Origin: JAJFUE01 sp039683515
GTDB taxonomy: Bacteria > Sumerlaeota > Sumerlaeia > MVZB01
DNA length: 6,013 nucleotides
NCBI GenBank assembly: GCA_039683515.1
Contig: JBDKRG010000017.1
Location: 1 to 6,013 of the forward strand
Reading direction: 5' to 3'
This document shows positions 1 through 5,974 of this stretch, piece after piece. Every line of letters starts with the position of its first letter. Within the stretch, counting starts at the first letter, position 1. The position numbers were made by a program, and so were the translations under genes. The notes beneath the pieces were generated by a model that saw only the letters and a program-made list of their open reading frames with translations, was not told where the DNA came from and made no database searches.

Positions 1-247
1 ACAGCAGATTAAAGAATGCCGCCGGCCGCTCCATCCGCACGCACACGTCACCGACAGCTACCGGGGGCGAACCGGCAATCTCCGTTTGCCGCTTGACTTA
101 ACTTCTCATGGATGTCACTCGCTCTATCACTGCCGTCAAGGGCTCCAGTCGTGCGCCCCCATCCAAGATGATGGGTTCCTTTTCCCTTTGGTCCCTTTGG
201 TCCCTTAGGTCCCTTCTCAAACCCATCGCCAGCAGGTGGTCAAACTA
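1..247. other. Noncoding left flank, downstream of the BatB-like gene
   Basis: No convincing gene is visible. The region holds a nonamer array (183-218) with a flanking inverted repeat (170-177 and 220-227). A short hairpin CCCATC/GATGGG (158-163 and 170-175) is present, but on the minus strand it is not followed by a T tract, so it is not a good terminator for the operon. A minus-strand ATG at 32-34 opens a frame that runs off the edge; it could begin a next gene, but there is too little to judge. Confidence 0.55.
183..218. repeat. Nonamer tandem array (TCCCTTTGG, four units)
   Basis: Units are TCCCTTTGG (183-191), TCCCTTTGG (192-200), TCCCTTAGG (201-209) and TCCCTTCTC (210-218); the fourth is degenerate. 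The array is bracketed by GATGGGTT (170-177) and its exact reverse complement AACCCATC (220-227). The period is a multiple of three, so any frame through it reads as a peptide repeat (SLWSLWSLRSL in one frame), but no gene is supported there. Confidence 0.85.
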
Positions 248-1252
248 CTAGCGCGGTTTCGCCAGCACCGTCGCCTTCGGGCTCGACGCGATCGCCCACA
301 GCAGGAAGAATAGCGCCGGGGCCAGGAACCACTGGAACCGGTCCTGGTGGATCACCTCGCGCCGCGCGTCGAACTTCACTTTTTCCTGCTGGTCGATCCC
401 CGTCGCGACCGAGCCGATCGCGGACTCGGGCGAGAACCCCGCCGCATACGCCTTGCCGCCGGTGATCCGCGCGATCTCGTTGAGCGTCTTCATGTCGAGC
501 GCGGTGCTGACCGACTTGCCGCCTGCGTCCTTCTTGAACTGGCCCCCGTCCTGCAGCGGCGCCCCGGCCGCCGTCCCGATCCCGATGGCGTAAATCGCGA
601 TCTTCTTGGCGGCGGCTTCCTTGGCGGCATCGATGGCCTTCCCCTCGTTGTCCTCGCCGTCGGTGATGAGCACCATCGCGCGGCCGCCCTGGCTGCCGTC
701 GTTCTCGAACGCCAGCGTCGTCGTGCGGATCGCCGCGCCGATGTCGGTCCCCGCGGTGCTGATCGAGTCGGTGCCGAGCGAGTCCAGGATCAGCCGGACC
801 ATCGCCTGGTCGAGCGTCATCGGGCACTGCAGCACGGCCGTCCCGGAAAAGACCACGATCCCGACGCGCTGGCCGACGAGCCGGTGCAGCAGGAGCTTGA
901 GGCTCGACTTGGCGCGCTCGAGCCGGTCCGGCTGCACGTCGCGCGCCCGCATGCTCGGCGACACGTCGAACGCGACGATGACGTTGGTCCCCGCGCTCTG
1001 GATCGTCTGCTCGATCTGGCCGTATTGCGGGCGGGCCGCGGCGATCGTCAGCAGCCCGAGCGCGAGCAGCAGCAGCACGACCCGCCGCCGGCGCCAGTTC
1101 CGGATCGAGGCCGGATACAGCCGCCCCAGCACGGCCTCGTCGCCCAGCTTGCGCGCAGCGCGCTTCCGCCACGCCAGAGCGTTCCAGCCGATGAACGCCA
1201 GGACCGGCCAGAGGAAGAGAAGGTACAGGATCTGTGGGTTGTCGAACCGCAT
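248..1252 (-). CDS. batB: BatB-like von Willebrand factor A membrane protein, lacking a TPR extension
   Basis: 334 residues and a paralogue of the preceding VWA gene: membrane segment at 8-23 (MRFDNPQILYLLFLWP start, typical of the family), a basic loop to 57, a second segment at 58-73 ending AAARPQ, a VWA domain at about 88-290, and a C-terminal membrane segment at about 306-322. The MIDAS is complete: D96-V-S98-P-S100, T169 in AGTDIG, and D198 in LITDGEDNEGK. It ends soon after the last helix, whereas many proteobacterial BatB-type proteins carry a C-terminal TPR region. It presumably works with the BatA-like protein in a membrane complex. It is the last gene visible in the cluster and lies 205 bp after the BatA-like stop, unlike the overlapping genes before it. 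No Shine-Dalgarno-like sequence precedes its ATG, and no clear terminator follows its TAG. Confidence 0.9.
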   Translation of the reverse strand: MRFDNPQILYLLFLWPVLAFIGWNALAWRKRAARKLGDEAVLGRLYPASIRNWRRRRVVLLLLALGLLTIAAARPQYGQIEQTIQSAGTNVIVAFDVSPSMRARDVQPDRLERAKSSLKLLLHRLVGQRVGIVVFSGTAVLQCPMTLDQAMVRLILDSLGTDSISTAGTDIGAAIRTTTLAFENDGSQGGRAMVLITDGEDNEGKAIDAAKEAAAKKIAIYAIGIGTAAGAPLQDGGQFKKDAGGKSVSTALDMKTLNEIARITGGKAYAAGFSPESAIGSVATGIDQQEKVKFDARREVIHQDRFQWFLAPALFFLLWAIASSPKATVLAKPR

Positions 1253-1265
1253 CGCAAGAAATTTC

Positions 1266-1380
1266 TAGAGTGTTTCTCGAAAGTTTTGTCCGCCTCGTGC
1301 TCGTGCTCGTGCTCGTAATCGTAATCGAATCAACGCATTCTTCGTCGAGAATCGCGACAGAACTTCTTGGAAGCACTCTA
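1266..1380. repeat. Inverted-repeat-bracketed element, MITE-like, with TA at both ends
   Basis: The left arm at 1266-1290 starts TAGAGTG. The right arm at 1356-1380 ends CACTCTA. Compared with the reverse complement of the right arm, the left arm matches at 19 of 25 positions, with the first 7 and last 4 identical. Pairing stops exactly outside the TA dinucleotides, as expected of a TA target-site duplication. Between the arms are a hexamer array and a small hairpin (ATTCT 1337-1341 with AGAAT 1348-1352). No coding sequence is inside. It could be a small nonautonomous element or a structured intergenic repeat; one copy cannot decide. Confidence 0.5.
1294..1329. repeat. Six-unit hexamer tandem array (CTCGTG, drifting to ATCGTA)
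   Basis: The plus strand reads CTCGTG three times, then CTCGTA, ATCGTA and ATCGAA. The units drift gradually by single substitutions rather than being a uniform microsatellite. It begins 3 bp after the left inverted arm at 1266-1290. On the minus strand it reads GATTACGAGCACGAG-like, a pattern I recall from intergenic DNA of planctomycete-type genomes. Confidence 0.85.
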
Positions 1381-1457
1381 ATCGGTCAGAATCGGAAATA
1401 AACTCGAAACAATGAATGCGAAGAATAAATATTAAAAGAACAAATCAATGCCTCGAA

Positions 1458-2453
1458 TCACGGGAACGTCCTGAGCCACGTGTTCTCCAATAAAAACGCG
1501 AGCAACAGCAAAAGCAAAGCCGGGATCATCAGGTAATGGCCGAGCTCGTCGTAATACTGGAGCGTCGGCTGCTGGCTGCGCGTGCGCTCCATCTGGTCGA
1601 TCTGCCGGTAAATCTTCTCGAGCGAATTGCCGTCGGTCGCGCGGAAGAACTGGCCGCCGGTGATGTTCGCGATCTTGCTCAGCTCGTCCGTGTTGAGCCG
1701 CATCGGGATCATCTGCGTTCGCACGCCGAACAGCGTCGGGACCTGCACGCGCACGCCCCCCTCGTCCGTGCCGACGCCGATCGTGTAGACGCGCACGCCG
1801 AGCTTCTGCGCGATCTGCGCGGCCGTGATCGGCCCGATCTTCCCCTCGTTGTTCTCGCCGTCGGTCAGCAGGATCACGACCTTGCTCTTGGCCTTGGACT
1901 GGCGCAGTCGGTCGACGGCGTTGGCCAGCCCCATGCCGATCGCGGTGGCCTCGCCCGAGATGATCTTGAACCGGATGTAGTCGACGAACTGGCCGAGCGC
2001 CGCGTAGTCGTGTGTCAGCGGGCAGAGCGTGAACGTCTCGGCGCCGAAGATCACGATGCCGATCTGATCGTCGGTGCGCCCGGCGATGAACTGCTTGACC
2101 ACCTCCTTGGCCTTCTCGAGGCGGTTGGGGGCGAAATCCTCCGCGCGCATCGACTCGCTGACGTCGATGACGAGCATGATGTCGATCCCCTCGGTGTGGC
2201 GCTCGCGCTCGCGCCAGGCGCTCTGCGGCCGCGCCAGCGCGACGATGATCAGCGCCGCCGCGGCCAGCGCCAGCAGCGTCGGCAGGAACAGCATCCTCGA
2301 GCGCGCCGAATTGCTGATCATCCCCATCAGCATCAGCGAGCTGAACCGCATCCTCGGGCGCAGGCCCTTCCTGCGCCGCCGCCCGAGCCACAGCCCGATG
2401 AGAGGCAGCAACAGAAAAAGCAGAAACATCCAGGGCTGGGCGAATCGGATCAT
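1458..2453 (-). CDS. batA: BatA-like von Willebrand factor A membrane protein
   Basis: 331 residues with the classic BatA architecture: a membrane segment at 8-24, a basic loop (GRRRRKGLRPRMRFSSL, 24-40) that should be cytoplasmic, a second segment at 54-75 ending ALARPQ, a VWA domain at about 90-290, and a C-terminal segment at about 306-323. By the positive-inside rule the VWA domain faces the periplasm. The MIDAS is complete: D97-V-S99-E-S101, T170 in EATAIG, and D198 in LLTDGENNEGK. MIDAS VWA domains bind Mg/Mn and use it for protein-protein contacts; Bat proteins are linked to stress tolerance and envelope function, with exact targets unknown. The reading frame stays open far upstream to 3455, but the family N-terminus, the ATGA overlap and a GGAGG 7 nt upstream fix the start at 2453. 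The symbol is by architecture and is not strain-specific. Confidence 0.92.
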   Translation of the reverse strand: MIRFAQPWMFLLFLLLPLIGLWLGRRRRKGLRPRMRFSSLMLMGMISNSARSRMLFLPTLLALAAAALIIVALARPQSAWRERERHTEGIDIMLVIDVSESMRAEDFAPNRLEKAKEVVKQFIAGRTDDQIGIVIFGAETFTLCPLTHDYAALGQFVDYIRFKIISGEATAIGMGLANAVDRLRQSKAKSKVVILLTDGENNEGKIGPITAAQIAQKLGVRVYTIGVGTDEGGVRVQVPTLFGVRTQMIPMRLNTDELSKIANITGGQFFRATDGNSLEKIYRQIDQMERTRSQQPTLQYYDELGHYLMIPALLLLLLAFLLENTWLRTFP

Positions 2454-3481
2454 GCCGCGGCCTCCGGAGCGCCGGCCTTGGCGGGCTGGCCCTCGCCGAG
2501 CTCGTCGGCCGGCGTCGTCATCTTCACGATCAGCCGCGCGTCGTTCCAGATCGTCCCCCACCGGTCCGGCGCCGGATCGATCCGCGTGAACTTGACCACG
2601 TCGCACTCGTCGAGGAAGCTCTGCACCCAGCGGATCACGTCGTCGCCGGGCTCGCGCTCCTGCAGCGCGCGCATGCACTCGATCGTTGTCATGTCGATCG
2701 CCGAGATCCCGTAGCGGCGCTCCAGGTAGAGGCGCACGACTTCGGAGACGAGCGTGAAGATCGCCTTGGCGGGCCCGCTCGCGCACACCGGCAGCCGGCT
2801 GCGGCGGTCGATCTCGTGCAGCGCCCACAGGCCCGGCGGCAGATCGGGCTCGGGCGGGCCCGACGGCCGGCCGCGCCGCAGCCACCAGCGCCGGCCCAGC
2901 CACGCGGCGATCGCGCCGACGAGCAGGGCCACGGCCAACTGCCACACCCAGCTCCAGTCGCGCGCCACCGCGATCGGGTCGCGCAGCGGCGTCAGGTCCA
3001 GCGTCCTGGCCGCCGGCGGGATGACGCTTTGCACCTGGATCGTCGGCCCGGCCACGCGCGCCTTGATCGGGTCGCCGCCCGAGGCCGGCTTCCACGTCAC
3101 GACCGCGTCCGGGATCGTCAGCCGCCCCGTCTCGAACGGCTTGAGCACGGCGATCCAGCTGCCGGCGCCCGACGCGTCGGGCTTCGAATAATCGAGCCGC
3201 CAGTCGAGCACCTTGTCCCAGGCGTCCGGGTCGGGCTGGGCGGTCACCGCCGAGATCCGGTGCATGTCGAAGTTGGGGTTGGACGGGCGCAGCCGCAGCT
3301 CGAGCCGGCTGCCGATCCGCGCCTGGTTGGGCGTGACCTCGATGGCGAACTCCTGCGTCGTCACGGTCGTCGCCTGGTCGGCCCCGGCGTCGGCGGCCGC
3401 CGCCGGGCGCGCCAACGCCAGCGCGGCGCACGCCAGCGCGAGCTGCCAAACCCAAGGGAAGCGGCGAAACATCCAGGTCAT
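2450..3481 (-). CDS. BatD-like / DUF4381-like membrane protein
   Basis: 343 residues. The N-terminus is a signal peptide (FRRFPW, then a hydrophobic run to ARPAAAA; cleavage likely near residue 30). Residues 42-152 form a beta-rich periplasmic domain (EFAIEVTPNQARIGSRLELRL ... GRLTIPDAVVTW) like the oxygen-tolerance/BatD repeat, present once, whereas full BatD proteins are longer. DLTPLRDPI (162-170) leads into a single membrane helix at about 178-197, followed by the stop-transfer RRWWLRRGR. The C-terminal 130 residues are then cytoplasmic and DUF4381-like: LWALHEIDRR, a helix ending VVRLYLERRYGI (248-259), TTIECMRAL, and FLDECDVVKFTR (289-300). BatD-type proteins are thought to scaffold the VWA proteins BatA and BatB in the inner membrane. 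It overlaps the upstream parvulin-like gene (ATGA) and the downstream VWA gene (ATGA), which indicates translational coupling. No strong Shine-Dalgarno is seen at its start. Confidence 0.85.
   Translation of the reverse strand: MTWMFRRFPWVWQLALACAALALARPAAAADAGADQATTVTTQEFAIEVTPNQARIGSRLELRLRPSNPNFDMHRISAVTAQPDPDAWDKVLDWRLDYSKPDASGAGSWIAVLKPFETGRLTIPDAVVTWKPASGGDPIKARVAGPTIQVQSVIPPAARTLDLTPLRDPIAVARDWSWVWQLAVALLVGAIAAWLGRRWWLRRGRPSGPPEPDLPPGLWALHEIDRRSRLPVCASGPAKAIFTLVSEVVRLYLERRYGISAIDMTTIECMRALQEREPGDDVIRWVQSFLDECDVVKFTRIDPAPDRWGTIWNDARLIVKMTTPADELGEGQPAKAGAPEAAA
2461..2465 (-). promoter_or_regulatory. Shine-Dalgarno site that decides the BatA-like start
   Basis: The minus strand reads GGAGG seven nucleotides before the ATG at 2453. 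It is the clearest ribosome-binding site in the window. It lies inside the 3' end of the BatD-like gene and supports starting the VWA protein there rather than at any earlier codon in the same long open frame. Confidence 0.75.
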
Positions 3482-4761
3482 GGCGCGGTTGCGGTGGTCA
3501 CTCCATCGGCATTGGCGGGCGCGGCTTCGGGCGCGGCGGGGACGGCGATCTCGGGCCGCACGATCTCGATCTTGCGCTCGCGGCGCAGCCGGTTCACCTC
3601 GGCCTGCTGCATGACCGCGAGCCGGTCGCGCTGGTACGCCGCGATCACCTCGTCCTCGTGCCCCGCGATGCTGGTGATCCGGCCGGTCTTGTGGCCGAGA
3701 ATCTTGACGACCCCCCAGCCGTCCTCGACTTTAATCGGCCCCGTCGTCGCCCCGTCGACGTAGGCGGCCAGCCGCGCCGCGAGGCCCGGCTTGCGGCCGA
3801 TCATCTTGATCTCGTCGGCCGTGACGCTCACGCGGCCGAGCTTGTAGCCGTCGGGGAGGTCCTCGAAAACGACGCTGCGGTCGCCGGCGAGCTTGACGAA
3901 ATCCGCGCCGTCCTGGGCGCGCTGCTGGATGAGCGAGGCCTCGGAGCGTTCCTCGACGACGATCAGCCCGAGCTCGACCTCGGTCTCCCCCTCGCCCCCC
4001 CACTTCTTCTGCGCGTAATCGATCAGGTCCTTTTCGCCCGGTGCGGGCAGCTTGTTGATCAGGTCGACCGTCATCGCCTTGTTGAGGCTGACGAGCCGGT
4101 TGAGCTGCAGGTCGAGCGCGAGCTGGCCTTTTTTGTCGAGCCCGCGGCGCTGCGCCTCGTCGGCCATGAGCACCATGTCCAGATACTGGCTCACGAAGCC
4201 CTTGAATTCCTCGCCCTTGGGCGGGCGGTTGCCGTTGAACTGCCCCCACGCGTAGAGGATCTGCTCGAGCGTGACGGCCTCGTCGCCGACGCGCGCGACG
4301 ATTTCGTATTGCGCGGCGCTGCGCGTCGTGGTCGACGTCGTCGCGGCCGCCGCGGCCGCCGGCGCGGGGGTCTTGGCGGCCGCGGCCGTCATCGACTCGA
4401 TCCGGCCCTGCGCGGCCAGCGCGGCGGTCGTGTCGGCCAGCGGTCCGCGATAAAGCTGCACGAGCTGGCGGTTGGCCTCGAGCCGCAGCTGGGGGTCGAC
4501 CTTCTCGGCGCGCGCGATGCGCTCGTAGATGTGCGCGGCGTCGCCGGGTTCGCCGGCGGCGACCTGCCCGGCGGCCTGGGTCATCATCCGGCGCGCCTTG
4601 CGGCTGGAAATGGACGTGATTTCAAACGCGGCATAGACGGCCCCGACGATCATGACCAGCATGAACAGCTTCATGATCAGGCGCTTGCGGCGGGGCTCGC
4701 CGTTGGACATGGTAAACAGTGGCTTGACGGGTGTGTTGTTCAACGATGGTTCCTTTGGCAT
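3478..4761 (-). CDS. Membrane-anchored SurA/parvulin-like periplasmic protein, probably without PPIase catalysis
   Basis: 427 residues. A basic RRKR at 24-27 precedes one hydrophobic segment (about 30-48), predicting an N-in signal anchor with the rest in the periplasm. Residues 60-118 look helical and TPR-like (DAAHIYERIARAEKVDP). Residues 125-148 are a low-complexity Ala/Pro/Thr linker. Residues 152-250 resemble a SurA-type chaperone N-domain (IVARVGDEAVTLEQILYAWG ... FVSQYLDMVLMADEAQRRGL). Residues 260-360 follow the parvulin layout: a first strand (EVELGLIVV), a helix (ASLIQQRAQDGADFVKLAGDRSV), a LGRVS turn, and GPIKVEDGWGVVKILG. Canonical parvulins have histidine in the ASHIL and GYHI motifs; here the matching positions read ELGLI and GWGVV, so catalysis is doubtful and a holdase role is likelier. 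The start is 1 nt into the previous stop (TGATG). The end overlaps the next gene by 4 nt. An internal ATG at 4710 is possible but would lose the coupling. Family assignment rests on motif layout, not on a database search. Confidence 0.78.
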   Translation of the reverse strand: MPKEPSLNNTPVKPLFTMSNGEPRRKRLIMKLFMLVMIVGAVYAAFEITSISSRKARRMMTQAAGQVAAGEPGDAAHIYERIARAEKVDPQLRLEANRQLVQLYRGPLADTTAALAAQGRIESMTAAAAKTPAPAAAAAATTSTTTRSAAQYEIVARVGDEAVTLEQILYAWGQFNGNRPPKGEEFKGFVSQYLDMVLMADEAQRRGLDKKGQLALDLQLNRLVSLNKAMTVDLINKLPAPGEKDLIDYAQKKWGGEGETEVELGLIVVEERSEASLIQQRAQDGADFVKLAGDRSVVFEDLPDGYKLGRVSVTADEIKMIGRKPGLAARLAAYVDGATTGPIKVEDGWGVVKILGHKTGRITSIAGHEDEVIAAYQRDRLAVMQQAEVNRLRRERKIEIVRPEIAVPAAPEAAPANADGVTTATAP

Positions 4762-5654
4762 CAGCCGCGCGCCAGGCGCCTGGCGCGCCGCCGGAAGAAT
4801 GTAAATAGTTCACTCTCATACGGCCGATCGGTCAATAGTTCGATGAGATCGACCTCGTGGCGCCCGCAGAGACTCTTCAGTTCCGCCCGCCGCCGCTCGC
4901 TCCGTTCGGCGTATTGGCGCCGCAGCCACGCGTCCCCCGTGTCGATCACCGCCGGCTCGCCCGTCTCGCCGTCGATGATCTCCATCAACCCCGCGTCGGG
5001 GAGCTCGCGCTCGAGCGGGTCCTCGATGTGGATGCCGACCAGGTCGTGCCGCCGCCCCACCGTCGCCAGCGCCCGCTCGTAGCCGTCGGCCAGGAAGTCC
5101 GAGATCAGGAACACGACGGCGCGGCGCGGCAGCACGAGCCGCAGGTGGTCGAGCGCCTTGCCCAGGTCGGTGCCGCGGCCGGCCGGCTCGTAGGCCAGGA
5201 CCTCGCGCACGAGCCGTAACACATGCCGGCGCCCTTTGCGCGGCGGGACGACGATCTCCGGCCGGTCGGTCGCCAGAAGCAGCCCGGTGCGGTCGTTGTT
5301 GGCGATCGCCGCCAGCGCCAGCACCGCGCAGATCTCGGCCGCCATCTCGCTCTTGAACGACCCGCGCGAGCCGAACTGGCACGAGCCCGACAGGTCGACG
5401 ACGAAAAACACCGTCTGCTCGCGCTCCTCGCGGAACCGCTTGACGTGCGGCGCGCCGGCGCGCGCGGTCACGTTCCAGTCGATCGAGCGGATTTCGTCGC
5501 CGGGGATGTAGGGCCGCACTTCCTCGAACTCGATCCCCTGGCCCTTGAACACGCTGTGATACTCGCCCGCGACGCGCTCCTGCACGAGCCGGTTCGAGAC
5601 GATCTCGATCCGCCGGACCTTCGACTGGAGGGTGGTGATGTCCAAATCAGGCAT
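4761..5654 (-). CDS. DUF58 protein with MIDAS-like VWA fold (MoxR/Bat-associated)
   Basis: A 297-residue protein with no membrane segment, so probably cytoplasmic. The DUF58 signature is at residues 38-60: GQGIEFEEVR, then PYIPGDEIRSIDW, followed by the AR-x-G-x-x-x-VKRF-x-EERE stretch to about residue 79. The C-terminal part is VWA-like, with D87-L-S89-G-S91, GTD at 161-163 and LISDF (D186), which together match an intact metal-ion-dependent adhesion site. Many DUF58 proteins have two N-terminal membrane helices; this is the short soluble type. In family context DUF58 proteins are encoded next to MoxR AAA+ ATPases and are thought to be their adaptor or client, but the biochemical role is not settled. 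The start at 5654 gives the typical N-terminus (a short lead, then KVRRIEIVSNRLVQERVAGEYHSVF). A weak GGGA at 5663-5666, 8 nt upstream, could be its ribosome site. It is the first gene of the unit. Its TGA overlaps the next ATG by one base (TGATG). Confidence 0.93.
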   Translation of the reverse strand: MPDLDITTLQSKVRRIEIVSNRLVQERVAGEYHSVFKGQGIEFEEVRPYIPGDEIRSIDWNVTARAGAPHVKRFREEREQTVFFVVDLSGSCQFGSRGSFKSEMAAEICAVLALAAIANNDRTGLLLATDRPEIVVPPRKGRRHVLRLVREVLAYEPAGRGTDLGKALDHLRLVLPRRAVVFLISDFLADGYERALATVGRRHDLVGIHIEDPLERELPDAGLMEIIDGETGEPAVIDTGDAWLRRQYAERSERRRAELKSLCGRHEVDLIELLTDRPYESELFTFFRRRARRLARG

Positions 5655-5674
5655 TCGAAAATTCCCAATCGTTT

Positions 5675-5710
5675 CTCACAGAGACGCAGAGAGACAGAGA
5701 ACTCAGAGAA
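5675..5710. repeat. CAGAGA-type low-complexity run in the DUF58 leader
   Basis: An imperfect run of CAGAGA, CGCAGAGAGA and CAGAGA-like units lies 20-55 bp upstream of the DUF58 start codon. On the minus strand it reads as CTCTGCGTCTCTGTG-type sequence, a recurrent intergenic motif in several phyla. A short TTTCTC (5672-5677) and GAGAAA (5706-5711) pair brackets it. If the transcript begins further upstream, this would be part of the 5' untranslated leader. Confidence 0.7.
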
Positions 5711-5725
5711 ATTTCATTTTTCGTC

Positions 5726-5739
5726 ATCATCGGGATGAT
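5726..5739. promoter_or_regulatory. 14-bp palindrome, possible operator
   Basis: ATCATC, two G residues, then GATGAT form a perfect 6-bp inverted repeat 72 bp upstream of the DUF58 start. An AT-rich stretch with TCATAATGA (5746-5754) follows it on the plus strand. Position and symmetry would fit a regulator-binding site near the operon promoter, but short palindromes arise by chance and no regulator is encoded in the window. Confidence 0.25.
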
Positions 5740-5866
5740 CGGCTCTCATAATGAATTTTATAAGCCGCATCGACCGCCTGACCCGATATCTGGTTTTCTT
5801 TCATCCCCGGCTTCCCCGTTTTTCTCCGTACTACTATCCGCCAGAATTTTGCTTTCCTGGCAAGAT

Positions 5867-5939
5867 TTCTAAACAGGAGGCAACAGAGACATGATCCGCC
5901 AAAAAATTCTCCGTTCCCTCCGTTGCCTCCTGTTCAGAA
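5867..5939. repeat. 18-bp inverted repeat built from CCTCCTGTT-type intergenic repeat
   Basis: The left arm (5867-5884, TTCTAAACAGGAGGCAAC) and right arm (5922-5939) are reverse complements at 17 of 18 positions, separated by 37 bp. The spacer's right part is CTCCGTTCCCTCCGTTGCC-like low-complexity sequence continuous with the right arm. This suggests the same intergenic repeat was laid down twice in opposite orientations. A transcript across it could fold into a stable stem. No T tract follows closely, so it is not called a terminator. Confidence 0.75.
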
Positions 5940-5942
5940 TTT

Positions 5943-5974
5943 CTCTGCACCTCTGCCAAACTCTGCACCTCTGC
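5943..5974. repeat. 14-bp direct repeat CTCTGCACCTCTGC, two copies
   Basis: Exact copies at 5943-5956 and 5961-5974 are separated by CAAA. Each copy itself contains CTCTGC twice. It directly follows the right arm of the preceding inverted repeat and appears to be part of the same block of low-complexity intergenic DNA. Confidence 0.8.

Larger units (their letters stand above)
1253..1457. other. Intergenic gap between the two VWA genes
   Basis: 205 bp without a credible gene, and much richer in A+T than the flanking coding DNA, especially 1381-1457. It holds a repeat element (1266-1380) and a 10-bp palindrome AGAAATTTCT (1257-1266) just upstream of the BatB-like start. I see no convincing promoter hexamers and no hairpin followed by a T tract on the minus strand. 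It is therefore unclear whether the BatB-like gene is co-transcribed with its neighbours. Confidence 0.7.

Noticed and set aside
1..34. Minus-strand ATG at 32-34 opening a frame that runs off the left edge, possibly the next operon gene.
   Set aside because: Only 11 codons are visible and no ribosome site is clear; nothing supports it beyond position.
158..175. CCCATC/GATGGG hairpin as a terminator for the operon.
   Set aside because: The stem is only 6 bp, and on the minus strand it is followed by GGCGC rather than a T tract.
2..208. A plus-strand frame open from the left edge to a TAG at 206-208, possibly the end of a gene entering from the left.
   Set aside because: 68 codons with no start in the window and no recognisable family features; it runs into the repeat array. 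GC-rich DNA gives such frames by chance.
183..218. CRISPR-like array.
   Set aside because: Units are 9 bp and directly adjacent with no spacers, so it is a simple tandem repeat; the same applies to 1294-1329.
108..251. A 47-codon plus-strand open frame beginning with ATG and ending in TAG across the BatB-like stop.
   Set aside because: Its middle is just the nonamer array read in frame (SLWSLWSLRSL), with no ribosome site and no recognisable domain, and it converges into a real gene end.
349..358. GGATCACCTC, resembling the 3' end of 16S rRNA (anti-Shine-Dalgarno region).
   Set aside because: It lies inside the BatB-like coding sequence, only 10 bases match, and no rRNA sequence surrounds it.
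1458..3455. A single 665-codon minus-strand frame, suggesting a fusion upstream of the BatA-like protein.
   Set aside because: The first 334 codons are an out-of-frame reading of the BatD-like gene with Arg/Gly/Ala-rich sequence. The BatA start at 2453 has a GGAGG and the family N-terminus.
4335..4395. GCGGCCGC-rich low-complexity stretch as a regulatory repeat.
   Set aside because: It simply encodes the Ala/Pro-rich linker of the parvulin-like protein in a GC-rich genome.
3658..5082. Very long plus-strand open frames opposite the parvulin-like and DUF58 genes (also 347-1318, 1536-2714 and 2816-3763).
   Set aside because: They mirror GC-rich coding DNA, have Arg/Asp/Leu/Gly-biased compositions with no domains, and cover clear minus-strand families.
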